Shown here one piece after another: positions 48,001 to 55,390 of a stretch of 64,000 nt of DNA. The notes under the pieces are model-generated. The model did no database searches. It saw only the letters and a program-made list of their open reading frames with translations, and was not told the origin of the DNA. The stretch is from a virus, in IMG/VR virus record IMGVR_UViG_3300050120_000012, positions 1 to 64,000 of that record. One strand, given 5' to 3'. Positions within the stretch are counted from its first letter, which is position 1. Each line of letters opens with the position of its first letter. Both the position numbers and the translations under genes were made by a program.

Positions 48001-49644
48001 ACTCCCATTGCTATTGACTGTATTCGACTTGCATGTGTCGAAAGCCAGTACGCAATATCTATGCCTTCAGACTTCGATGTCATCTCTTCAGATGATGCCA
48101 TGACGTGGAATACTGAATGGTCTGCAACCCCGGCAACTTGGGGTGAGCCTGCGTTCGAATATCGGGCCTTCATGCGTCCCGGCAAATCACTTGCCTACAG
48201 CGGCTCGCCGTGGGGCGCACATGCCTATTGGCGGATGGTTATGGTGGATAGCCAAGACACGTCAGGGTGGGGTGCTGCGGAGATTTCCATGCGCGCAACG
48301 GCGGGTGGATCAAACCAATGCACCGGGGGAACGGCGACCACGAACAACGCCTATGCCACGCCAACGTATGATGCGCCCATGGCCTTTGACGGAAACCCTG
48401 CAACGCTATGGGGCTCAAATGGTCATGGAGAAGTTGGGGATGAGGGCTTTGGTGGCGGCGGGGGCCAAGTGTGGATTCAATATGAGTTCGCTGCACCTGT
48501 CTCTGTCGGGGAGATTGCGATCACCGCCCGCAATGATAGCTTCTTCGGTCAATCCCCTTATACCTTCCTTGTGGAATACTCGGACGATGGGACACTGTTC
48601 AAAGAGGCTTGGACTGCATACGCCGGTTCCCTGACGCCGTATAGCTCGGGAAGCACTGTCGTCTTTACCGATCCAAACTTGATCTCTGACTCGCTCACGG
48701 CGCTTTCCGATGGTGAAGGTGGTCTCTTGGACGATGGTACGGGTCAAAGCCTTGAGAGCCTTTTGGATGAATCAACGGTACTTGTTCCGCTTGGTCCGCG
48801 TGTCTTGACTTCGGCTATTGTCCCGGAAGTGACGATCTCCGGTGAACCGACGTTTGAAGGTGTTCTCGACGGACGTACAGATGTTGCAGCGGCGTATGGC
48901 TTCCGTCGTATGGCGACAAGTTATACTGGCCCTCTGATTAAGATCAGAAACCAAGACACACTTTCTAGTATGGACATCGGTTATATCGACAATGGCGAAC
49001 TCGATCAGGCTACTATGCTTGCATTCCTTGGCTCGGCAAATGGTACGATCTCCACTTGGTACGATCAATCCGGCAACGGACGGGATATAGGCGGCGGTCT
49101 TCCTTCTCTCGTAAGTAGCGGCACGGTTGATAGTGTGAATGGCTACCCTGCGGCGGCCTTCAACGCTACACCGCAATCGAACTCGGGGTGGCAACTTACA
49201 GACTCCGCCTTCTCAGCTATCATTGCGGGTCAAAGGACTAGCGGTGGATATAATGCGTTTGTATCTCAGTCGATCTCCAGCCATTCGTTGTCTTTAGGTA
49301 TCGATCCTTCAGGCAAATTGGATATGATGCGTAATGGCGTTTCAGACGTTAATGGACAATCGACTTCGGATGACTTCTGTATTGTGTCTTGGGTTGGATC
49401 GGCTGGAATGTCGGCCTTCGTTCCGTTCAATGTCACAGGGTACTTGAATAGTGATGGTGGAACTTCCTTCACCTTGACTTATGGTGAAAGCCTCCTGAAT
49501 GGCGTCTCTATTGGTGGTGCGTATGCCGGTGGTGATACAGTCACAGGGATCATCGCTGAAGTCGTTCTACTGAATGACGCGATTGCTGACGTGTATCGCG
49601 AAAACATTGAAAGCAACATGAAGACCCGGTTTGGTGTCTCTTAA
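45022..49644 (+). CDS. Host-specificity tail protein with discoidin-like and arabinofuranosidase-like domains
   Basis: 1,540 residues, start directly after the previous stop. The first 30 residues include a hydrophobic helix. Residues 35-700 resemble GTA/lambda J-type host-specificity proteins (AYAVGRVKIAGTGLTWYGDF; HPYIKRAEHANRKVAQEMAI). From about 907 to 1055 and 1064 to 1215 there are two F5/8-type (discoidin) carbohydrate-binding-like domains (HRYWGIRLN, MAFDGNPATLWGSNG, VSVGEIAITARN). From about 1288 a sandwich resembling the arabinofuranosidase-B catalytic family begins (AAYGFRRMATSYTGPLIKIR, ISTWYDQSGNGRDI). This end probably binds or cuts surface glycan. Confidence 0.83.
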   Translation: MFALFLITIFFSVLTSLLAPTQKAQRGNLKDFSFPQVQDGDPIAYAVGRVKIAGTGLTWYGDFQTKAIKKSTGLFTTSTVGYKYYLGWQLVIAIGPNVMLRNLWFGTPQGQTNTANGFEDDTYIEENNPNFTNANDTKIPVPVWGVGIASYPGGPIITEPTGTAILDVSNVKAFGGDNGGGGFDLSVEFYGGENSQTSSVYLQSQVNQAFVPPYRGVSHLICHGYIGNSASLQNMTVEIDRIYDPLELGSQAIIGQEGDANPANVIYELLTNNFGAASIPLPRMNSASFVTAGGILWTEDEGISIAFGSSPTAVSNVLKDILRQIDATLYEDPTDGQIYLKLIRADYVLADLPVIDQTNILSVQSFTTNMWSDTKNRIRVSYEDRSKYYDDRVAVGEDMANVAFQGGQVKAITVQHPYIKRAEHANRKVAQEMAIYTTPLSKLTVTTQRFTTSLRPGSVINMVYPAYKIASIAYRVTKVSMGDLTNNRLSLELVQDKFATVQFVFAAPVNFWQKPNTSAVNIVTYNAEEAPRFFNALQPTIVNVDNSRLFVQPIQPNIAQSGYNIWAKITTETDYAQIDYEQSYATLGTLQNNLAMELLSTVTLASISDIDSLAVANQAQISSGLNLIQIDDEIMAYESYVLAAGLYTLENVHRGLLDTVPATHAASANVVFLTPDTVGTREFAGTEAVDVLMGSYSFSDEQTQDEATHVGVQLMQRPQRPYPPADVMIDGVLYNPNVDNTSGCTVTFKRRSRLNLGVLYQTDADEAPEAGTTYIARVGIPGHTVDHALGTADTGTFTFDLAGSNVVQIIAVLDGLESQPVQWDTTVAHAAGVSVGVALAAAATTVAITPEELLSHDAGLATATTSPIVAIATIAGAVATGDLGTPATTVAITPTTTGGGGVIETTPHRYWGIRLNTPQTSGTNFAFGELEMYEHDLSSGNAALGITAFADGSSFTGADQGLTHVFDGKVGANVGNVGIGSSAAGYKVWGDFVTPIAIDCIRLACVESQYAISMPSDFDVISSDDAMTWNTEWSATPATWGEPAFEYRAFMRPGKSLAYSGSPWGAHAYWRMVMVDSQDTSGWGAAEISMRATAGGSNQCTGGTATTNNAYATPTYDAPMAFDGNPATLWGSNGHGEVGDEGFGGGGGQVWIQYEFAAPVSVGEIAITARNDSFFGQSPYTFLVEYSDDGTLFKEAWTAYAGSLTPYSSGSTVVFTDPNLISDSLTALSDGEGGLLDDGTGQSLESLLDESTVLVPLGPRVLTSAIVPEVTISGEPTFEGVLDGRTDVAAAYGFRRMATSYTGPLIKIRNQDTLSSMDIGYIDNGELDQATMLAFLGSANGTISTWYDQSGNGRDIGGGLPSLVSSGTVDSVNGYPAAAFNATPQSNSGWQLTDSAFSAIIAGQRTSGGYNAFVSQSISSHSLSLGIDPSGKLDMMRNGVSDVNGQSTSDDFCIVSWVGSAGMSAFVPFNVTGYLNSDGGTSFTLTYGESLLNGVSIGGAYAGGDTVTGIIAEVVLLNDAIADVYRENIESNMKTRFGVS

Positions 49645-49658
49645 AAGGATAGACTGCT

Positions 49659-50375
49659 ATGTCCACGAAGATGAGCGATATTGTTACGGCGGGACACTTG
49701 GCCGCTCCCATTGCGAAGGACGATAAGATTTATGTGGTTCAAGCCGGAACGGGTGACATCGTTCTCGCCGGAACGGCTCTTCAGCTTCGCGCCTTTACAT
49801 CTCGTTTTCAGCCTCCCAAGGCGGCTGACTTCGGGACGCTTGTAGGGACGGTGCATCCCACTCTGACGGATGACGATGACGTTGGATTGATGGTGAACTG
49901 TGGCGCTGTAGCGACGGGAGATGCCAATAGATTCGCTTACAAGGCTCTTCCGGGTGGAGACTTTGATGTAAGCATTCACATGAATGCTACGCTGACTTTA
50001 ACATCATTCAATGCCATGGGTTTGATGTTGCTGGAATCGGCTACAAATAAGTTGATGATAGTTGGTTCTGAATGGGGCTCCGCCGCTGCAAACTATCGTG
50101 TCGGACGATTGACTTCACCAACTGGCTTCGTCAGCAATCCCGCTGATCCGGGTCAAGGTGGAACGGGATTTGAATGGTTCCGTATCCAGCAAACGGGATC
50201 GACGTTGAACTTCTATATGTCGAAGGACGGCAAAAGCTGGCTTCTGATATACACTGAAGCTCTGACGGCCTTCTTCACGACTGCGCCGGATAGCATTGGT
50301 CTCGGGTTCTCCATCAATATGTCGAGTGGTGCTAATCCTCAGTTTTCGGTGGATTACTGGAATCAAGACTTCTAA
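49659..50375 (+). CDS. Concanavalin-like tail fibre or adhesin
   Basis: 238 residues from ATG 49659-49661. A short N-terminal part (DIVTAGHLAAPIAKDDKIYV) is followed by a LamG/DUF1349-like beta-sandwich (NAMGLMLLESATNKLMIVGS; FEWFRIQQTGSTLNFYMSKD; GKSWLLIYTEAL). Such domains bind sugars. Placed directly after the host-specificity gene, it is probably an accessory receptor-binding protein. Confidence 0.74.
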   Translation: MSTKMSDIVTAGHLAAPIAKDDKIYVVQAGTGDIVLAGTALQLRAFTSRFQPPKAADFGTLVGTVHPTLTDDDDVGLMVNCGAVATGDANRFAYKALPGGDFDVSIHMNATLTLTSFNAMGLMLLESATNKLMIVGSEWGSAAANYRVGRLTSPTGFVSNPADPGQGGTGFEWFRIQQTGSTLNFYMSKDGKSWLLIYTEALTAFFTTAPDSIGLGFSINMSSGANPQFSVDYWNQDF

Positions 50376-50457
50376 ATGGTGCGGCGGGGAGTCGCGCTAT
50401 AGACGCACGCCGCCCCGCCCTCTAGCATTCAATCGCTTCACAGGGGATAACCGCATC

Positions 50458-50805
50458 ATGGACTCACAGACCATAGTACGCGATACGCCGCCGGTCTCCA
50501 GCGTCACCACGACAACGGGGAGTAACACGGACGGGTGGAAGTATCGTCGCCGTTTTATGTTCGCGATCACCGTCTTCGATATGGCGGTTGTCATCGTCGG
50601 ACTTCTCTTCGCGAAGCAAGAGAGCGTTGCGCAGATCGGCGTCATAATGGCCTTTGGGTCATTGACCGCGATCTTCGGGTTCTACGTTGCCGGTGCGGTA
50701 TGGGATGACCATTCGATTCGAACGACGCAGATGCAGGGGTTGTCCATGCTTCGCGGCGGCCCGCCCCCCGGAGATGGCAAAGATGACGGACACGATGGCC
50801 CCTAG
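50458..50805 (+). CDS. Holin-like two-helix membrane protein
   Basis: 115 residues from ATG 50458-50460 with AGGGGATAACCGC upstream; longer in-frame starts lie in the preceding gene's end region. Two transmembrane helices (FAITVFDMAVVIVGLLF and VIMAFGSLTAIFGFYVAGAV) are preceded by a charged Thr-rich N-terminus and followed by a Gly/Pro/Asp-rich C-terminus. Size and topology match class II-type holins at the end of a late region. Confidence 0.7.
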   Translation: MDSQTIVRDTPPVSSVTTTTGSNTDGWKYRRRFMFAITVFDMAVVIVGLLFAKQESVAQIGVIMAFGSLTAIFGFYVAGAVWDDHSIRTTQMQGLSMLRGGPPPGDGKDDGHDGP

Positions 50806-51079
50806 AAAGGCCCCATTCCTCTTCCGCATGGAAGTCCTGATCGTTTTGCTGGCGTTCATGTTCCTTGGCGGCACAGTGATCTATGCGGTGTACGTCATCA
50901 CGACGCACCAAACGGAACATCTGGATCGCGAGCGAGCGGAACGACTGAAGAAGCACGACGCCGAACAGAACGTACACAATAAGCTTGTGGAGAAAGACCT
51001 ACAGGCTATCCTCAAACATGAAGGCATCACCGATGTTGAAGTTCCTATCGTGGTTCACGCCGGGCGGCGCGGCTCTTAA
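50783..51079 (+). CDS. Single-helix membrane protein
   Basis: 98 residues from ATG 50783-50785 with GGAG upstream, overlapping the previous gene by 23 bases. One helix near the N-terminus (FRMEVLIVLLAFMFLGGTVI) then a charged coil (LDRERAERLKKHDAEQNVHN). Holin or antiholin partner or an early spanin subunit. It overlaps the next gene by 47 bases. Confidence 0.64.
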   Translation: MTDTMAPRKAPFLFRMEVLIVLLAFMFLGGTVIYAVYVITTHQTEHLDRERAERLKKHDAEQNVHNKLVEKDLQAILKHEGITDVEVPIVVHAGRRGS

Positions 51080-51611
51080 CGTCCTCGGCGTCATCTTCAA
51101 GCCAGCGAACGTCATCATCTGGCTTCCATTGGTCTTCTTGGCCGGTTCGCTTGGGTTCGCCGGTTGGAAGGTGGATCAGTTCATCGTTGCAGACAAGGCC
51201 GCTAAGGCGCAAGTTGTGGCGCTCGGCGGACAGGTCAAGCAACTGACTACCAGCGTCCAGACCGAACGCGATTCGGAGGTTCTTATCACAAAGAACCTTC
51301 AGAGCTATGTGAAGGAAGTCCAACTCTATTCGTCACAGCAATCGCAATTCCAGCAACAGATCAAAGGTCTTCGGGTGAAGCTCGCCCCGGCCAAGATCAT
51401 CAAAGAGGCTCAGACCAATGCTCCACAAGCTTCCGCCGATGCTACTAGCAACTATGCTGATCTGCTCGGCATGTTCGACTCTACAACCGGCTCCGGTTCA
51501 AGTCCTGCAAACGCAGTACCTACCGGCAAAACAACCGTTACCACTACCACAACCCATAAGGACACAACCCGTACAGTGGCAAGTCCTCAAAAAGGGAACA
51601 CCGGCCCCTGA
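51033..51611 (+). CDS. i-spanin (Rz-like)
   Basis: 192 residues from ATG 51033-51035 with AAGG 9 bases upstream. One N-terminal transmembrane helix (VIIWLPLVFLAGSLGFAGW) and a periplasmic coiled coil (VALGGQVKQLTTSVQTERDS; VQLYSSQQSQFQQQIKGLRV) then a Thr-rich end. With the lipoprotein gene nested inside its 3' half in another frame, this is the classic Rz/Rz1 arrangement for fusing inner and outer membranes at lysis. Confidence 0.8.
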   Translation: MLKFLSWFTPGGAALNVLGVIFKPANVIIWLPLVFLAGSLGFAGWKVDQFIVADKAAKAQVVALGGQVKQLTTSVQTERDSEVLITKNLQSYVKEVQLYSSQQSQFQQQIKGLRVKLAPAKIIKEAQTNAPQASADATSNYADLLGMFDSTTGSGSSPANAVPTGKTTVTTTTTHKDTTRTVASPQKGNTGP

Positions 51612-51765
51612 CGACATTTACACGTTGTCCGCCAGCGCCTATACAGCGTTGACGAACAACGAAACGGACTTTCTACGGTGGATCAAAGAAGCAGTCGTGC
51701 AGTTAGCGTATTATACGGAGCCACCGAAACCCGATGCCACCGCCGGAACTACACCAAAGCGATGA
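51418..51765 (+). CDS. o-spanin (Rz1-like lipoprotein) nested in Rz
   Basis: 115 residues from ATG 51418-51420 with AAGAGG upstream, in a different frame from the Rz-like gene. The signal (LPPMLLATMLICSACSTLQP) has a lipobox-like site before Cys18 or Cys15, and the mature part is Pro/Gln-rich (APVQVLQTQYLPAKQPLPLP) like other Rz1 proteins. It would be anchored in the outer membrane and bind the i-spanin. Confidence 0.78.
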   Translation: MLHKLPPMLLATMLICSACSTLQPAPVQVLQTQYLPAKQPLPLPQPIRTQPVQWQVLKKGTPAPDDIYTLSASAYTALTNNETDFLRWIKEAVVQLAYYTEPPKPDATAGTTPKR

Positions 51766-52024
51766 CATTGACGCGATTGTAGCGGCGTCTGTTCGTCAGA
51801 CGTTGCTACAGATCGGCCTTGTCACTACGTCCGACGCCGACATGCGCGAGACACAGAAGGACTTTGCCTATTTGCGTGATCTGCGGATCGGCTCTTCGGC
51901 GATGAAGTCCAAAGGCGTCCTCGCGGTGATTGGGATCATCGTCACAGCGTTAGCAACCTTGATCTGGCTTGGATTGAATGCTCTATTCCATGCAGGCGGA
52001 ACGCCGCCTGTCTTGCCTCATTAA
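51734..52024 (+). CDS. DUF6127-like membrane protein
   Basis: 96 residues from ATG 51734-51736, overlapping the lipoprotein stop by 32 bases. A helical N-terminal part (DIDAIVAASVRQTLLQIGLV; QKDFAYLRDLRIGSSAM) and one C-terminal transmembrane helix (VIGIIVTALATLIWLGLNAL). The plan is that of DUF6127, a lysis-cassette neighbour in alphaproteobacterial phages; the match is from memory. Confidence 0.65.
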   Translation: MPPPELHQSDDIDAIVAASVRQTLLQIGLVTTSDADMRETQKDFAYLRDLRIGSSAMKSKGVLAVIGIIVTALATLIWLGLNALFHAGGTPPVLPH

Positions 52025-52036
52025 GGATTGAAGACC

Positions 52037-52279
52037 ATGCCCCTGTCCCTCGCCGTCGCCTACGCCCCCGGTATCGTGAAAGCGGTCATAGGGGCGCACG
52101 ACTCCGAAGAGACGGAGGGCATGTTCCTCAAGCAAGAATCGAATCTAACGCCAGATCAAGCGCGGAAGTGGGCCGGGCTTTTGCTAGAAGCTGCGGATCA
52201 AGCCGAAGGGTCTCAGCAACCCAAGCTCGCGCTCCATGGGGGTTCCGAAGAACTGCATAGAGTTCGGAGCGACCCATAG
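52037..52279 (+). CDS. Small protein at the end of the late region
   Basis: 80 residues from ATG 52037-52039 with AAGGA upstream. Helical N-terminus with apolar residues (LSLAVAYAPGIVKAVIGA), then a charged helix (LTPDQARKWAGLLLEAADQA). Its last 150 bases overlap the 3' end of the leftward nuclease-like gene on the opposite strand. I do not recognise it. Confidence 0.58.
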   Translation: MPLSLAVAYAPGIVKAVIGAHDSEETEGMFLKQESNLTPDQARKWAGLLLEAADQAEGSQQPKLALHGGSEELHRVRSDP

Positions 52280-52670
52280 GGGTTATCGGCACAGTCTTAT
52301 ATGAGAGTTCTCTGAGAAACGCGGTCTTGGCCGTGCCGATCCTCTCCATCGCCATCGCGAGCGCACCGGGGATCATATAGATTTCCGTGAACCCTTGGAT
52401 CATGATCCAAGACGTTCCACCTACTTCCCAACGCTTAGCCGCCCACTCGCGTTGCCCGACTTGGAACTTGAGCCTACCACCTTCGTTCGGTTTGCCGATG
52501 TAGGTCCGGTCCCGTAGAACTTTGAGTTCGATATGGAAGTGATGCTCAAATAGTTGGCCTTCAACGTCCGGCGTGCTAAGCGCGACGACATTCTCGACTC
52601 TCTCCATGTGAAGGCCAGCCATCGGGAGCTTGCCTTTGAACCACTTCCACAGCGCCGATTCATTTGCCAT
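52128..52670 (-). CDS. PD-(D/E)XK nuclease-like protein
   Basis: 180 residues from ATG 52668-52670. ESALWKWFKGKL at the N-terminus, then STPDVEGQLFEHHFHIELKV and later FQVGQREWAAKRWEVGGTSW, place an Asp (in PDVEG), a Glu-x-Lys (IELK) and a Gln-x-x-Trp in the order of Holliday-junction or VRR-NUC-type PD-(D/E)XK nucleases. It would cleave branched or viral DNA. The 3' end overlaps a rightward gene by 152 bases. Family call by motif. Confidence 0.66.
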   Translation of the reverse strand: MANESALWKWFKGKLPMAGLHMERVENVVALSTPDVEGQLFEHHFHIELKVLRDRTYIGKPNEGGRLKFQVGQREWAAKRWEVGGTSWIMIQGFTEIYMIPGALAMAMERIGTAKTAFLRELSYKTVPITPMGRSELYAVLRNPHGARAWVAETLRLDPQLLAKARPTSALDLALDSILA

Positions 52671-52869
52671 TGGGTGCGACCTTCGCTCCTAGTTTGATGG
52701 TCTCTTTCGATGAAGAGACCGGCGCTCTGTCGTCCGTACCCATAGGCCCGTCGTATGGCGCGAGATAGACCCCATGGCCGGGTTTGGCGGAGGTCTCTTT
52801 GACGATCACCGTGTGGCCGCGCACAGGCTGGCGCATGGCCTCCCTGATCTCTGCGACCGTCCGGCCCAT
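52660..52869 (-). CDS. Small hypothetical protein
   Basis: 69 residues from ATG 52867-52869, next to the upstream TAG. A helix (TVAEIREAMRQPVRGHTVIV) then a Gly/Pro-rich disordered part. It overlaps the nuclease-like gene by 11 bases. No family recognised. Confidence 0.6.
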   Translation of the reverse strand: MGRTVAEIREAMRQPVRGHTVIVKETSAKPGHGVYLAPYDGPMGTDDRAPVSSSKETIKLGAKVAPNGK

Positions 52870-53514
52870 CTAGGCGATCTCCGGGGCTCTGGCGAGGGCT
52901 GCGATGGCCTCCGCCTTGGCTTGGGGCGTGCAGCCGGTCCACGGCTCCAGAGGACGCCCCGGAGCGGGTCTGGCGCGATCTGGCGGCACTTGGAAGGCCA
53001 CGTCATAGATGAAGCCGTACAGCGCCTTGGTGGTGACGCCGCCACGCTCGAAATCGTTGTCCAGCGCGAAGTCCGGCACGACGGTTTCAACGGCGTGATC
53101 GGAGGCGACTCGCGGCTCCCGACCCGGCACGATCAGCTTGAACACCTTGCCGCCGAGTTCGTGGATCGCTTCGACTTCGTTGGGATAGCGGACATCATCC
53201 ACGATCACGAACTTCATCTTCAGCGCCTTCAGCCCGAAGTGTCCGACCCAAAACTGAGGGTGCATGGTCTCGCGGCCCCAAAGCCCTCCCAAGGTCTCCA
53301 TCGCAAAGCGTGGTGAGCGACCCATGAGAAGGTCATGCGGTTGTTCCTTCTTCACTGGATCGCGAAGGGTTTCCTCCGGGATGCCAAGCGCCATGACCAT
53401 AGCTCTGATTGGGTCTGCGAAGCTCGCCCGCTTGAAGCCGTGGTTCTGGAGAAACCAATCTGAGACCGTTGTCTTACCCGATCCGACGAAGCCGCTGATT
53501 CCGATGATGACCAT
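52870..53514 (-). CDS. Deoxynucleoside monophosphate kinase-like protein
   Basis: 214 residues, ATG 53512-53514 after the leader CTCACAGGGAATCAC. The N-terminus IIGISGFVGSGKTTVSDWFL is a P-loop (GFVGSGKTT at 7-15) followed by FADPIRAMVMALGI and RETMHPQFWV, typical of phage dNMP kinases (T4 gp1 and relatives). IVDDVRYPNEVEAIHELGG is the Walker B/acceptor part. It supplies dNDPs for viral DNA synthesis. The last 40 residues are Pro/Ala-rich. Confidence 0.83.
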   Translation of the reverse strand: MVIIGISGFVGSGKTTVSDWFLQNHGFKRASFADPIRAMVMALGIPEETLRDPVKKEQPHDLLMGRSPRFAMETLGGLWGRETMHPQFWVGHFGLKALKMKFVIVDDVRYPNEVEAIHELGGKVFKLIVPGREPRVASDHAVETVVPDFALDNDFERGGVTTKALYGFIYDVAFQVPPDRARPAPGRPLEPWTGCTPQAKAEAIAALARAPEIA

Positions 53515-53529
53515 GTGATTCCCTGTGAG

Positions 53530-53880
53530 TTAGAATGGTAGCGCGATCTCAACCTCTGAGTAGGTGTTCGCCCGGCGATCCCACTTGAGCATCTTGAGCT
53601 TGTCGTCGGGCGATAGCCGATTGGCCGCCGCCAGAACAGCTTGCGCGCACAGGATAGCATCACCGGACGGCAATATGAAGTCGTCCTTTGTGAAGTCCGC
53701 CAGCTTCTTCTCCAAAAGCTTTTCGACGTTCCCACCCCAATCCTGTTCGACGATGTTCCACGTCGGGATCAGAACAAAGATGGGTCCGAACACCACAGCG
53801 GAATCGTAGTTATGGACGGTCATCGCCCCACTATCACGATCCTTACGCATGTGCTGTTGAACGATGAATACTCTGGACAT
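53530..53880 (-). CDS. Hypothetical protein
   Basis: 116 residues from ATG 53878-53880, one base past the helicase stop. The first half is strand-rich (VHNYDSAVVFGPIFVLIPTW), then helices (EKLLEKKLADFTKDDFILPS; ILCAQAVLAAANRLSPDDKL) and a final strand ending ALPF. No motif recognised; its position suggests a role with the helicase. Confidence 0.62.
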   Translation of the reverse strand: MSRVFIVQQHMRKDRDSGAMTVHNYDSAVVFGPIFVLIPTWNIVEQDWGGNVEKLLEKKLADFTKDDFILPSGDAILCAQAVLAAANRLSPDDKLKMLKWDRRANTYSEVEIALPF

Positions 53881-53881
53881 A

Positions 53882-55390
53882 CTAACCGTCGCCAATCTCT
53901 CGTAAAAGCTCTTGAAGACCTGTTCTGCTAATGCGTTCGGAAACGTCTTCTTTGTTGCCTAACAGGTTTAGAATGTAGTCGTCATTCGCATTGTTAGCTA
54001 TGATGTCGATCAGGTCAACGGCCTTCTTTCCTAAAGCTGTGGCCCGGTCGCTCGCCTGATTGCGCTGGATCAGCGAAGGCGTATGCGAACTCCAGATCAG
54101 CGTCCCGGCAACGGACATATCAACGCCAGCGCCGCCGGACTGCGGTTGGCCGATTATACCGGCGACTTCTGGATCATCCCTCAGATCGCGGAGGTTTTGG
54201 AATTTGATCTTCTGAGAAACGCCGCCGTACATCTGGAGCATACGACGGCCAAAGCCTTCTTCGACCAAGAGTTCTTCCAACATCTCAGTCATCTTCACGA
54301 TGTCATACTTGAACCGACACCATATGATGAACTTGCTATCGGAGTTCATCGCCTCATGGATCGTCAGGAGGAATCGTGGGTTATCCTTGGGCTTGACTAG
54401 CTCATGCAGAACCTTGTTCTCATCCACTAGGAAGCCGGAACTGATCTGTTGAAACTTCAGCATGAGAGTACCGCCGTCCAAGGCTCGCCCTCCCATCACA
54501 GGTTCCTTCTTCAGCGCACGCCAGACCTTGATCTGATTATCGGTCATCTCGAAACGACGCTGCGTATCGATGGGCTTCAGAAGTCCAGCGTCCTCGCGCG
54601 TCACTACAGAGGCGTACTTCGCAATCGCCGTCTTGAGTTCTTCTTCGTTCTTCGGTCCAAGGAACTTCTGATATTTCCGATTGTTCTTTGTGGTCTTCGT
54701 CTCCCATATGCCGAAGTGATTCTTGAACGTCTCAGACGTGTCAAACCCTAGCGCGCCTTCCTCCAGTATTTCGAACTGTGAGTAAGCCTGCATCGGCGAC
54801 TCATCAATCGCCGTCCCTGATAGGATGCGTCTGAAGTTCGACGCATTACGAATGGCCTTTGTTGCGCCGGTTCTAGCAGAACCCGGTGCGCCGTATTGAT
54901 GGCTTTCATCCGCGACTAAGAAGACCTTCCCCTTGTGATACTTGAGAAAAGTCTTCAGAAAGGCGCGACACACCTTAGACGCCAACGACTCACTGTTGAC
55001 GGACAGGATCATGAGCTTATCGCGACCGCGACACACCCGCTCAAACTGCGCCATGTACGCCTTTTGCTTGGTGCGAGCGCGGTTGGCATTCCAAATCATC
55101 CCTTCCCATGGGACTTGATCTGGCATGTGCCGGGGGATTTCCTCCAGTATCCAGTTTTGGTGTGCGATGTTCGGCGCGAGGATGACGACGGCGGTGATCC
55201 GTCCGACGTGATAGTTGAAGGCGAAGGTATCGATGACCGCCTTGGACTTACCCGAACGCATTGACCACAGTAGAGCGCGAGCCGCGACGGACCTGTATTT
55301 GAAGAACTCCGTCCGCTGTGTGCTACGCGGCGGCGTCTTGAAGGTGAGTGGCCCAATAGGTTTGCGGGGCTTCGCGGCTGGCCTTTGCAC
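53882..55390 (-). CDS. SNF2-type superfamily 2 helicase
   Basis: 502 residues from GTG 55388-55390 (TAGTG junction with the polymerase stop). Motif I SMRSGKSK at 43-50, motif II DESH at 161-164, motif III SGTA at 191-194; the C-terminal helicase half has FIIWCRFKYDIVKM, GGAGVDMSVAGTLIWSS and QRNQASDRATALGKK. A double-strand DNA translocase or helicase of the kind encoded beside phage polymerases. Family call secure. Confidence 0.9.
   Translation of the reverse strand: MQRPAAKPRKPIGPLTFKTPPRSTQRTEFFKYRSVAARALLWSMRSGKSKAVIDTFAFNYHVGRITAVVILAPNIAHQNWILEEIPRHMPDQVPWEGMIWNANRARTKQKAYMAQFERVCRGRDKLMILSVNSESLASKVCRAFLKTFLKYHKGKVFLVADESHQYGAPGSARTGATKAIRNASNFRRILSGTAIDESPMQAYSQFEILEEGALGFDTSETFKNHFGIWETKTTKNNRKYQKFLGPKNEEELKTAIAKYASVVTREDAGLLKPIDTQRRFEMTDNQIKVWRALKKEPVMGGRALDGGTLMLKFQQISSGFLVDENKVLHELVKPKDNPRFLLTIHEAMNSDSKFIIWCRFKYDIVKMTEMLEELLVEEGFGRRMLQMYGGVSQKIKFQNLRDLRDDPEVAGIIGQPQSGGAGVDMSVAGTLIWSSHTPSLIQRNQASDRATALGKKAVDLIDIIANNANDDYILNLLGNKEDVSERISRTGLQELLREIGDG

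Noticed and set aside
50382-50425. GC-rich inverted repeat (GGCGGGG ... CCCCGCC) considered as a terminator after the 49659-50375 gene
   Set aside because: The arms are short, the loop is long and no T tract follows; at most a weak structure before the holin-like gene.
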